Below are positions 42,005-53,089 of a DNA stretch of 64,000 bases, one piece after another; position 1 is the stretch's first letter, and each line of letters starts with the position of its first letter. Both the position numbers and the translations under genes were made by a program. The notes under the pieces were generated by a model. That model saw nothing but the letters and a program-made list of their open reading frames with translations. It searched no databases and had not been told where the DNA came from. The stretch is from assembly GCA_936450465.1 (NCBI GenBank), contig OW388302.1, positions 57,290,459 through 57,354,458 of the forward strand, given 5' to 3'. This stretch comes from Gibbula magus. Lineage: Eukaryota > Mollusca > Gastropoda > Trochida > Trochidae.

Positions 42005-43497
42005 TTTCAGAGCACACTGTTAATATCTGTTTACTGGGTAACCTCCAACAATATGGACTGGGTTTCAGATTTTTGTCAGCTTAATATCCTCCAACAGTAT
42101 GGACCGGCTTTCAGATCACCGTGTTAAAATCTGTCATCTGAATATCCTCCAACAGAATGGACCGCCTTTCAGATCACCGTGTTAAAATCTGTCATCTGAA
42201 TATCCTCCAACAGTATGGACCGGCTTTCAGATCACTGTGTTAAAATCTGTCATCTGAATATCCTCCAACAGAATGGACCGCCTTTCAGATCACCGTGTTA
42301 AAATCTGTCATCTGAATATCCTCCAACAGAATGGACCGCCTTTCAGATCACCGTGTTAAAATCTGTCATCTGAATATCCTCAAACAGTATGGGCCGGCTT
42401 TCAGGTCACCGTGTTAAAATCTGTCATCTGAATATCCTCAAACAGTATGGACCGGCTTTCAGATCACCGTGTTAAAATCTGTCATCTGAATAACCTCCAA
42501 CAGTATGGACCGGCTTTCAGATCACCGTGTTAAAATCTGTCATCTGAATAACCTCCAACAGCATGGACCGGCTTTCAGATCACTGTGTTAAAATTTGTCA
42601 TCTGAATATCCTCAAACAGTATGGACCGGCTTTCAGATCACTGTGTTAAAATCTGTCATCTGAATATCCTCCAACAGTATGGACCGGCTTTCAGATCACC
42701 GTGTTAAAATCTGTCATCTGAATATCCTCAAACAGTATGGACCGGCTTTCAGATCACCGTGTTAAAATCTGTCATCTGAATATCCTCAAACAGTATGGAC
42801 CGGCTTTCAGATCACCGTGTTAAAATCTGTCATCTGAATAACCTCCAACAGTATGGACCGGCTTTCAGATCACCGTGTTAAAATCTGTCATCTGAATAAC
42901 CTCCAACAGTATGGACCAGCTTTCAGATCACCGTGTTAAAATTTGTCATCTGAATATCCTCAAACAGTATGGACCGGCTTTCAGATCACCGTGTTAAAAT
43001 CTGTCATCTGAATATCCTCAAACAGTATGGACCGGCTTTCAGATCACTGTGTTAAAATCTGTCATCTGAATAACCTCAAACAGTATGGACCGGCTTTCAG
43101 ATCACCGTGTTAAAATCTGTCATTTGAATATCCTCAAACAGTATGGACCGGCTTTCAGATCACCGTGTTAAAATCTGTCATCTGAATATCCTCAAACAGT
43201 ATGGACCGGCTTTCAGATCACCGTGTTAAAATCTGTCATCTGAATAACCTCCAACAGTATGGATCGGCTTTCAGATCACCGTGTTAAAATCTGTCATCTG
43301 AATATCCTCAAACAGTATGGACCGGCTTTCAGATCACCGTGTTAAAATCTGTCATCTGAATATCCTCAAACAGTATGGACCGGCTTTCAGATCACCGTGT
43401 TAAAATCTGTCATCTGAATAACCTCCAACAGTATGGACCGGCTTTCAGATCACCGTGTTAAAAAATCTGTCATCTGAATATCCTCCAACAATATGGA
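42005..43497. repeat. 58-bp minisatellite, about 25 copies, 5' of paralogue 2
   Basis: The unit is aatatcctcaaacagtatgg, then accggctttcagatcaccgt, then gttaaaatctgtcatctg (58 bp). Variants alternate at a few positions (atatcctcc/ataacctcc; caaac/ccaac; caccg/cactg). The first unit, closest to the gene, is the most diverged and grades into sequence shared with the 5' flank of paralogue 3, which has only two to three degenerate units (47778-47930). Confidence 0.95.
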
Positions 43498-43818
43498 CAT
43501 GCTAATAGTACATTTCACTCCGACTGAATACCACCAGTAACCTACTACCTGTAAAGTTATATTCATGTTGTGACTATTTACTATAAATTCATTCCAAAGC
43601 GTGCCTTTTGAATGGCAAACTGAGTAGAATTGGTAGTGGAAAGCTATTGGCAAAACGATTTCAGCTCATATGATCATAAAATATGTAGTTATGCCAGCCT
43701 ATATCCAGATGATCTATCACCTTGGAACCTGTCGTATTGTTTAAAACCTTTATATCCATGGAATGATTTTCTCGACTTAGTCACGAACGTCTATTGATAA
43801 ATGATGTTCTTAACAATG

Positions 43819-44145
43819 TTAAAGGCGCTGTAGCACGTTTTTTCGCTAAAATAAAAGTAAAACACCCTTCTCTCTTCGGGAAGTCAAGTTACAAATGAGT
43901 GTACATGGTTCAATAAAGCCAAAGGAATCGTTTTTGTCATTCCAAATAATAAACTGTGTTCACAATAAAATGGCCGCCATGCAATTTTTGCTTTATACGC
44001 AACACCGTTATTACCACTAAGGATAATTGGTTTGTGTAATAAGATGTTTTACCCTCTAAAGTAAATATAAATGGCATAAACTATCATTATAAATGGGAAA
44101 TTTGAAAATATAAAATTTGCAAAAAACGTGCTACAGCGCCTTTAA
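43819..44145. mobile_element. TTAA MITE, family AGGCGCTG, copy i
   Basis: TTAA at 43819-43822 and 44142-44145 flank AGGCGCTGTAGCACGTTTTTT and AAAAAACGTGCTACAGCGCCT, a near-perfect terminal inverted repeat. The right TTAA is shared with the next element. About 320 bp, non-coding. Confidence 0.85.
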
Positions 44146-44639
44146 AGGTACATCCATTGTGTTGTTGGGGGTCAAATATGCCAAACGTTATAAATGGTCT
44201 TACTTTATCGAGAATTACCAACTGTTACCGAAAACTACCATTTTGATGATATTCAACTTAGTATATTGACGACATGAAGGTAAAAGTGTCGATTTCTGAT
44301 CGAAAACCGGACAATGCACCGCGTGTGGCGCGCGCCAATGAGTCAAACGTAATTTTGGAATCTTATTTAAACTAGATGAAATAGAAAAATTAGGTTGATA
44401 ATGTTTAATAGGTCATTTAACTACTGTGCGTGTAAATAGGATGTGCGCTTTCGGTTTCTGCACATGCATAATGATGTTACTCGATTTCAATTGGAAACTA
44501 GAAATTATGACGTATTTGGCGATTGGGGATGAATATGCAAGCTTAGTGAATTTGTTTGTATTGTAAACAGCACATATGGTGTGTTGGAACGTATTAAAGC
44601 CAAATAAAATTTTATGAAACACAATGGATGTACCTTTAA
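44142..44639. mobile_element. TTAA MITE, family AGGTACATCC, copy C (best preserved)
   Basis: TTAA at 44142-44145 and 44636-44639 flank AGGTACATCCATTGTG and CACAATGGATGTACCT, a perfect 16-bp inverted repeat. The body of about 490 bp is the reference for copies A and B. No open frame of transposase type. Confidence 0.9.
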
Positions 44640-44645
44640 AATTCG

Positions 44646-45182
44646 TTAAAGGCGCTGTAGCATGTTTTTTGCATATTTTGTTTTCTAAAATTTGCTATTT
44701 ATACTGTAAGTTTATTCAATATACTGTTATGTTAGAGGGTAAAACATCTCATAACACGACCCGATAACCCGTATCCAATGAAAAAAAAAGTTATCCGCAT
44801 TGAAAGAAAATGGTGCTACGTAAAAAGTGATAGTGATGTGGAACTCTTCAATGTGAGAGGTAGATGTGTAGGTCTCATGCGCATTTGAGAGTTCAGACAG
44901 TAAGAAAATTGACCATTCTATCATTGTAACATATTTAAAACTCTATTCTGAGTGTTTAGGTATCGCTACATCAGTCAGATCACATCACTACCTTTGAGCG
45001 GTCATTTTAATGTGAACTGCTTAAAATGGCCAATGGAACAGAAATGAACTCGCATGGCTTAACCGAAAAATGCACATTCGTTTAACTGATTCAGAGGTAT
45101 TATTTAGCCATTGGTAACACGTATTTACCTTTTCGGGAGATAACTTTATTTCAGTGATAAAAACGTGCTACAGCGCCTTTAA
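44646..45182. mobile_element. TTAA MITE, family AGGCGCTG, copy ii
   Basis: TTAA at 44646-44649 and 45179-45182 flank AGGCGCTGTAGCATGTTTTTTG and AAAAACGTGCTACAGCGCCT. It is longer than copy i (about 530 bp) with a largely different centre, so either a variant or a carrier of a further insertion. Confidence 0.8.
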
Positions 45183-45396
45183 GAAACATATATGCAATAC
45201 GTGAGATAAGGCTGCATTTATATGTTTAAGGTTCTTCGGTGTTTTTGTTTTAAAAGTTACGAGAGCGGTAGGACTCTTTTTCTTATTTTTTCGGTTGAAC
45301 AACTAATGTCGTAGAAAGGTTTAATTTTTGTTATCATCACAATGTAGCTCGGAAGTGCTTGAAGTATACAAAACGGAAGGACAGTGCAGACCCATG

Positions 45397-45800
45397 TACC
45401 GTATTTCCTCTAATAGGGACCGGGCCTCAAATAACATCCGGGCCTCTAATAGCAGCCTTGGGGTAAAGGTATCCAAAGGTGAATAAGAGCCGGGTCTCCA
45501 ATAAGGGCCGGGCCTCTGATAGAGGCCCAGTTTATATCGCATCAATGATCACCTACTTCTAAATATAATTCCCATATATGTTCCCAGGCACTAAGAGGGT
45601 TAAACTACCACACTAAATTCTGTTTACATAAAATTGCGAGGAGTTTGTGTTATTCTAACTGGTTATCAGTGTATTGGTCAAATCTGAAAATAAAATAAGG
45701 ACCGGGCCGCAAATAAGAGCCGGGCCTCCAATAAGCGCCGGGGGGTAAGAGCCCTTACATGTTAATAAGGGCCCGGGCCCCTATCAGAAGAAATACGGTA
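45397..45800. mobile_element. TIR element, TACCGTATTTC ends
   Basis: TACCGTATTTCCTCTAATAG at the left and CTATCAGAAGAAATACGGTA at the right form an inverted repeat. Subterminal gggcctcYaataRgRgccg motifs are repeated five or more times near both ends, as in many non-autonomous DNA transposons where the transposase binds. TA may be the target duplication. Non-coding; superfamily not assigned. Confidence 0.75.
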
Positions 45801-45804
45801 TTTG

Positions 45805-46455
45805 GTGGGTGGAGTAAAACTATTACGGTAAATTCAAAATTTATTGTTTCAAATGATAACAAAAATTGTTAGGCACACAAATAAAAGTGATAGGTCGATG
45901 TAAGAAATATTTACATTTTTTAATGTAGCCTAATTAGTATGGTAAAATCAAGCAATATGAAGGTTTTTTTAACCATTTAAAAATTAAGTTATCTTCCACA
46001 TTTATTCGGTGCCTCTTGTGCTCGTACTTTATCTTAATAGCTTTGAAGAATTTAAGCTGAAATCATCAATTGGATTTAAAATAAACGAGTAAGGAATTAA
46101 ACAATTTTATTTCACAATAATAGGACTTTCAACAACAAGACTGGAGCAAGCCTGACCTAGGGTGATATTACAGCGGTCTAAATACATGTACACAGATTTC
46201 TTCACCTCCTGATTATTATGTTGGTATACTATCTTGAAAGTAATGAAACGTATCCTTTATGTGAAACACACATATTTTACTGAACATTGAACGTTTTATT
46301 TTTTAACATTCCAACCCAGAAACGCTGGTTTGGCAGTCATTCATGACATGGATATAGCCTGTCATCCCAAACTTTCAGTTCCTATGTTAGACCTTTTAGT
46401 GCTTGGTAAGAAGGCGTCGTTTCGGCTTCAAGAAATTTTAGTTGCTGAATGTTGG
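45805..46455. other. AT-rich intergenic stretch, 3' flank of paralogue 3
   Basis: No feature is recognised except that the last 50 bp (gttgctgaatgttgggacag, tttagctataagaggg) match the 3' flank of paralogue 2 at 40701-40740, showing that the duplicated unit extends past the stop codons. Confidence 0.5.
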
Positions 46456-46461
46456 GACAGT

Positions 46462-47724
46462 TTAGCTATAAGAGGGGGAAGGAGTGAACGCATAATTGGA
46501 AACATGACCTTCAAGTGAGTTTTGTGGAACATTCTGCAGGAACGTTAAATCTCTGATCTCAAACTCTTCAAGCAGTTGGCCATTGAGTGAATACCGTTTC
46601 ACGTCAGCAGCATGTTTGTGAAAGCATGCCACAAGCACTGATCCCAGCTGATGGGTGAACTGGATGAAATCTGTTCTCTTCCACGGGCATACAGCAAACA
46701 CGGTCTGGTTTCGATATTTAGAATTGTAAATGTTGACACATGTTCGATTGTAAGCAATCAAGAAGACATCCTTGGAAACCATGTGAACGGAAATGAAAGG
46801 CCCAGTTGCTTCTGCTACTAGCACGGATGTCTTGCTGATATATCCTGGCACGAAATAGTTGTAGAAATTGCATGAAAAAGAATATTTATAACCCTTAATC
46901 ACGATGTAATCACATATGAGCAAGGTCGTAGATTCTGCATGTCCGCTGAAGCAATCTGGGTACATCTTGCGTCTTGTTGTATGGAATGTGTATCCGTCAG
47001 GAAATTTGCTCTCATGGAAGATCTTAAGATGAAACTTCTTCTCTTTGGGTTTGAACTCAGCATAGAATATGAATTCATTAATATGATCATAGTAAAATGC
47101 TTCTATTCGCCCTGTTAATAAGACTTTCACGTGGCTACTACGACCATCAAAGCAGATGGAATCCAAGATACGTATCTCCCCATACGATCTCTGCAAACGG
47201 AGGAAACGACAGTTTTTCATATCCATAAATAGTTGTTCACATTTCTTGTCAAACTTTATACCAACGGTATAGAGTAGAAAAGGAGAAGAAGTGGCAGATT
47301 TTGAAAGTTTGAGTTTGAACGTGTTTCGTACTGCAGCTATGGCGGCCAATAGGAAGTGACCATTGCCGGAAACAGGTTCTCCATACTTCGGTAAGTTGCA
47401 AGAACATAGTCGTTTTGCTTTTGGGTGTGATGGCCTCTTTGAAAATATCTGTTGTAATGGCACGGCTGTTTGAGCACGTTTCCCTTTTCTTTGAATTCTT
47501 TTTGTGAACATCTTGAGGCCTGGATCCTCCTGGCTGTTTGTGTTTTCAAGAAAACTGTAAAGAACTCTGTCTCTTGAAACATTTTTCACAGCCACAGTAT
47601 TGCATGTTTGCACTGTGGCACAGACAGACATACTCTCTATTACACTCCTTGCAACAAGGAACTCCCCACACACGTTGTTGAAGAGAAGAGAGAGAGAATA
47701 CACAAGGAGGTTCAGGAGAATCAT
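46462..47724 (-). CDS. Secreted-protein paralogue 3 (unknown family)
   Basis: A single 420-residue open frame, ATG 47724, intron-free body. The signal peptide (LNLLVYSLSLLFNNVCGE) and first ~60 residues are almost the same as in paralogue 2, as are the last ~65 (FIQFTHQLGSVLVACFHKHA, then RYSLNGQLLEEFEIRDL). The central 280 residues differ much more while keeping NCRFLRLQ, LLTGRIEAFYYD, FIFYAE, LKIFHESKFP, FSCNFYNY and VCP. The glycosylation site NYS of paralogue 2 is NYF here. A basic insert (KRIQRKGKRAQ) again precedes FSKRPS. The 5' flank carries two to three decayed copies of the 58-bp repeat. Function unknown; probably a secreted or extracellular protein of a lineage-specific family. Confidence 0.85.
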   Translation of the reverse strand: MILLNLLVYSLSLLFNNVCGEFLVARSVIESMSVCATVQTCNTVAVKNVSRDRVLYSFLENTNSQEDPGLKMFTKRIQRKGKRAQTAVPLQQIFSKRPSHPKAKRLCSCNLPKYGEPVSGNGHFLLAAIAAVRNTFKLKLSKSATSSPFLLYTVGIKFDKKCEQLFMDMKNCRFLRLQRSYGEIRILDSICFDGRSSHVKVLLTGRIEAFYYDHINEFIFYAEFKPKEKKFHLKIFHESKFPDGYTFHTTRRKMYPDCFSGHAESTTLLICDYIVIKGYKYSFSCNFYNYFVPGYISKTSVLVAEATGPFISVHMVSKDVFLIAYNRTCVNIYNSKYRNQTVFAVCPWKRTDFIQFTHQLGSVLVACFHKHAADVKRYSLNGQLLEEFEIRDLTFLQNVPQNSLEGHVSNYAFTPSPSYS

Positions 47725-47777
47725 TCTCTTTGCTACAGAGTCAAGTATATTTGGAACAGTACGATCGGGTTTCAGAT

Positions 47778-47935
47778 CACTGTGTTAATATCTGTTCACT
47801 GGGTAACCTCCAAAAATATGGACTGGGTTTCACAGCACTGTGGTGGCACTATCTGTCATCTGAATATCCTCCAACAATATGGACCGGCTTACAGATCACT
47901 CCGGTGGTACTTTCTGACATCTGATTATCCTTTTT
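47778..47935. repeat. Decayed 58-bp repeat units, 5' of paralogue 3
   Basis: Segments cagatcactgtgttaatatc, then ctgaatatcctccaacaata, then tggaccggcttacagatcac correspond to the array upstream of paralogue 2, with only two to three units and more differences. Confidence 0.8.
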
Positions 47936-48409
47936 GATTTATGTTGAGTTCATGTTGTGTTTGAGTTAATTTTGACTATTTTAACATCGTGACTTTTGGA
48001 CATTTACAATTACTTTAGTAGAATTGGTATAAAGCCTATCGGCAAACCGATTTCAGCTCACATGGACAAGTGTCGTTCAGAGTATTGACTTGGTATTCAA
48101 CTCTTTGGTCAAGGCAATACATTTATCACCATCAGTCACGACAATCAATTGATTTAACAAAATATGTATATGTACTTGCATGACTGCTTTAGTACGATAT
48201 GTTGACTTCCATACTGCAAAGATTATATTTCTTTCCTACCTCGTATAGGACTATGAATTTACCACTTCTAGTTTCTGGGACACAATTCTATAATATTGCA
48301 ATACAGTGTTTATAGTATTGGGGGTCCACATATCGTGTAGGGTGGGGAGGGATCTACTAACATAATTCAAACATAGAGTTAGATCCATCACTGATTCATA
48401 TCCTATGAC

Positions 48410-51400
48410 GACTGAATACATAGCTGCTATGCCTCTTGTACTATTGACATTGGTTTTGGTTGATGTCATCAGTTACACTACTGCTATACCTCTTGAACTG
48501 GTGACATTGGTTTTGGTTGATGGCATCAGTTACACTACTGCTATGCCTCCTGTGCTGGTGACATTGGTTTTGGTTGATGTCATCAGTTACACTACTGCTA
48601 TACCTCTTGTACTGGTGACATTGGTTTTGGTTGATGTCATCAGTTACACTACTGCTATACCTCCTGTACTGGTGACATTGGTTTTGGTTGATGTCATCAG
48701 TTACACTACTGCTATACCTCTTGTACTGGTGACATTGGTTTTGGTTGATGTCATCAGTTACACTACTGCTATACCTCTTGTACTGGTGACATTGGCTTTG
48801 GTTGATGGCATCAGTTACACTCTGCTATACCTCTTGTACTGGTGACATTGGTTTTGGTTGATGTCATCAGTTACACTACTGCTATACCTCTTGTACTGGT
48901 GACATTGGTTTTGGTTGATGGCATCAGTTACACTACTGCTATACCTCTTGTACTTGTGACATTGGTTTTGGTTGATGTCATCAGTTACACCACTGCTATA
49001 CCTCTTGTACTGGTGACATTGGTTTTGGTTGATGTAATCAGTTACACTACTGCTATACCTCTTGTACTGGTGACATTGGTTTTGGTTGATGTCATCAGTT
49101 ACACTACTGCTATACCTCTTGTACTGGTGACATTGGTTTTGGTTGATGTCATCAGTTACACTACTGCTATACCTCCTGTACTGGTGACATTGGTTTTGGT
49201 TGATGTCATCAGTTACACTACTGCTATACCTCTTGTACTGGTGACATTGGTTTTGGTTGATGGCATCAGTTACACTACTGCTATGCCTTCTGTGCTGGTG
49301 ACATTGGTTTTGGTTGATGTCACCAGTTACACCACTGCTATACCTCTTGTACTGGTGACATTGGTTTTGGTTGATGTCATCAGTTACACTACTGCTATAC
49401 CTCTTGTACTGGTGACATTGGTTTTGGTTGATGTCATCAGTTACACTACTGCTATACCTCTTGTACTGGTGACATTGGTTTTGGTTGATGGCATCAGTTA
49501 CACTACTGCTATACCTCTTGTACTGGTGACATTGGTTTTGGTTGATGTCATCAGTTACACTACTGTTGTACCTCCTGTACTGGTGACATTGGTTTTGGTT
49601 GATGTCATCAGTTACACTACTGCTATACCTCTTGTACTGGTGACATTGGTTTTGGTTGATGGCATCAGTTACACTACTGCTATACCTCTTGTAATTGTGA
49701 CATTGGTTTTGTTTGATGTCATCAGTTACACTACTGCTATACCTCTTGTACTGGTGACATTGGTTTTGGTTGATGTCATCAGTTACACTACTGCTATACC
49801 TCTTGTACTGGTGACATTGGTTTTGGTTGATGTCATCAGTTACACTACTGCTATACCTCTTGTACTGGTGACATTGGTTTTGGTTGATGTCATCAGTTAC
49901 ACTACTGCTATACCTCTTGTACTGGTGACATTGGTTTTGGTTGATGTCATCAGTTACACTACTGCTATACCTCCTGTACTGGTGACATTGGTTTTGGTTG
50001 ATGGCATCAGTTACACTACTGCTATACCTCTTGTACTGGTGACATTGGTTTTGGTTGATGTCATCAGTTACACTACTGCTATACCTCCTGTACTGGTGAC
50101 ATTGGTTTTGGTTGATGTCATCAGTTACACTACTGCTATACCTCTTGTACTGGTGACATTGGTTTTGGTTGATGTCATCAGTTACACTACTGCTATACCT
50201 CTTGTACTGGTGACATTGGTTTTGGTTGATGTCATCAGTTACACTACTGCTATACCTCCTGTACTGGTGACATTGGTTTTGGTTGATGGCATCAGTTACA
50301 CTACTGCTATACCTCTTGTACTGGTGACATTGGTTTTGGTTGATGTCATCATATACACTACTGCTATACCTCTTGTACTGGTGACATTGGTTTTGGTTGA
50401 TGGCATCAGTTACACTACTGCTATACCTCTTGTACTGGTGACATTGGTTTTGGTTGATGTCATCAGTTACACTACTGTTGTACCTCCTGTACTGGTGACA
50501 TTGGTTTTGGTTGATGTCATCAGTTACACTACTGCTATACCTCTTGTACTGGTGACATTGGTTTTGGTTGACGGCATCAGTTACACTACTGCTATACCTC
50601 TTGTACTGGTGACATTGGTTTTGGTTGATGTCATCAGTTACACTACTGCTATACCTCTTGTACTGGTGACATTGGTTTTGGTTGATGTCATCAGTTACAC
50701 TACTGCTATACCTCTTGTACTGGTGACATTGGTTTTGGTTGATGTCATCAGTTACACTACTGCTATACCTCTTGTACTGGTGACATTGGTTTTGGTTGAT
50801 GGCATCAGTTACTCTACTGCTATACCTCTTGTACTGGTGACATTGGTTTTGGTTGATGTCATCAGTTACACTACTGCTATACCTCTTGTACTGGTGACAT
50901 TGGTTTTGGTTGATGTCATCAGTTACACTACTGCTATACCTCCTGTACTGGTGACATTGGTTTTGGTTGATGTCATCAGTTACACTACTGCTATACCTCC
51001 TGTACTGGTGACATTGGTTTTGGTTGATGTCATCAGTTACACTACTGCTATACCTCTTGTACTGGTGACATTGGTTTTGGTTGATGGCATCAGTTACACT
51101 ACTGCTATACCTCTTGTACTGGTGACATTGGTTTTGGTTGATGTCATCAGTTACACTACTGCTATACCTCCTGTACTGGTGACATTGGTTTTGGTTGATG
51201 TCATCAGTTACACTACTGCTATACCTCTTGTACTGGTGACATTGGTTTTGGTTGATGGCATCAGTTACACTACTGCTATGCCTTCTGTGCTGGTGACATT
51301 GGTTTTGGTTGATGTCATCAGTTACACCACTGCTATACCTCTTGTACTGGTGACATTGGTTTTGGTTGATGTCATCAGTTACACTACTGCTATACCTCTT

Positions 51401-53058
51401 GTACTGGTGACATTGGTTTTGGTTGATGGCATCAGTTACACTACTGCTATACCTCTTGTACTGGTGACATTGGTTTTGGTTGATGTCATCAGTTACACTA
51501 CTGCTATACCTCTTGTACTGGTGACATTGGTTTTGGTTGATGGCATCAGTTACACTACTGCTATACCTCTTGTACTGGTGACATTGGTTTTGGTTGATGT
51601 CATCAGTTACACTACTGTTGTACCTCCTGTACTGGTGACATTGGTTTTGGTTGATGTCATCAGTTACACTACTGCTATACCTCTTGTACTGGTGACATTG
51701 GTTTTGGTTGATGTCATCAGTTACACTACTGCTATACCTCTTGTACTGGTGACATTGGTTTTGGTTGATGTCATCAGTTACACTACTGCTATACCTCTTG
51801 TAATTGTGACATTGGTTTTGGTTGATGTCATCAGTTACACTACTGCTATACCTCTTGTGCTGGTGACATTGGTTTTGGTTGATGTCATCAGTTACACTAC
51901 TGCTATACCTCTTGTACTGGTGACATTGGTTTTGGTTGATGTCATCAGTTACACTACTGCTATACCTCTTGTACTGGTGACATTGGTTTTGGTTGATGTC
52001 ATCAGTTACACTACTGCTATACCTCTTGTACTGGTGACATTGGTTTTGGTTGATGTCATCAGTTACACTACTGCTATACCTCCTGTACTGGTGACATTGG
52101 TTTTGGTTGATGGCATCAGTTACACTACTGCTATACCTCTTGTACTGGTGACATTGGTTTTGGTTGATGGCATCAGTTACACTACTGCTATACCTCTTGT
52201 ACTATTGACATGGTTTTGGTTGATGGCATCAGTTACACTACTGCTATACCTCTTGTACTGGTGACATTGATTTTGGTTGTTGTCATCAGTTACACTACTG
52301 CTATACCTCCTGTACTGGTGACATTGGTTTTGGTTGTTGTCATCAGTTACACCACTGCTATACCTCCTGTACTGGTGACATTGGTTTTGGTTGATGTCAT
52401 CAGTTACACTACTGCTATACCTCTTGTACTGGTGACATTGGTTTTGGTTGATGTCATCAGTTACACTACTGCTATACCTCCTGTACTGGTGACATTGGTT
52501 TTGGTTGATGGCATCAGTTACACTACTGCTATACCTCCTGTACTATTGACATGGTTTTGGTTGTTGTCATCAGTTACACTACTGCTATACCTCTTGTACT
52601 GGTGACATTGGTTTTGGTTGATGTCATCAGTTACACTACTGCTATACCTCTTGTACTGGTGACATTGGTTTTGGTTGATGTCATCAGTTACACTACTGCT
52701 ATACCTCTTGTACTGGTGACATTGGTTTTGGTTGATGGCATCAGTTACACTACTGCTATACCTCTTGTACTGGTGACATTGGTTTTGGTTGATGGCATCA
52801 GTTACACTACTGCTATGCCTCTTGTACTGGTGACATTGGTTTTGGTTGATGTCATCAGTTACACTACTGCTATACCTCTTGTACTGGTGGCATTGGTTTT
52901 GGTTGATGGCATCAGTTACACTACTGCTATGCCTCCTGTACTGGTGACATTGGTTTTGGTTGATGGCATCAGTTACACTACTGCTATACCTCTTGTACTG
53001 GTGACATTGGTTTTGGTTGATGTCATCAGTTACACTACTGCTATACCTCTTGTATCGT
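48410..53058. repeat. 57-bp satellite, about 81 copies
   Basis: The unit is ttggttttggttgatgtcat, then cagttacactactgctatac, then ctcttgtactggtgaca (57 bp). Variation is restricted to a few sites (gatGTC/gatGGC, CTT/CCT, ata/atg). Since 57 is three times 19, some frames stay open: plus-strand frames of 146, 1140, 131 and 179 codons and a minus frame of 185. Rare variants recur at multiples of 57: gttgtacctcct at about 49565, 50477 and 51617 (912 and 1140 bp apart), and atgccttctgtg at about 49282 and 51277 (35 units apart), showing block duplication. Frame breaks occur at about 48820, 52205 and 52545. Confidence 0.95.
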
Positions 53059-53089
53059 TGAAAGGTTTTAGTCATAGCATCAATTCATA

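Noticed and set aside
48842..52264. 1140-codon open frame as a genuine protein gene
   Set aside because: It is entirely the 57-bp satellite; the period is a multiple of three, so open frames are expected on both strands. No signal of selection, no non-repeat ends, and frame breaks inside the array.
48410..53058. Regular repeats as a CRISPR array
   Set aside because: The repeat units are contiguous with no unique spacers and the window is eukaryotic.
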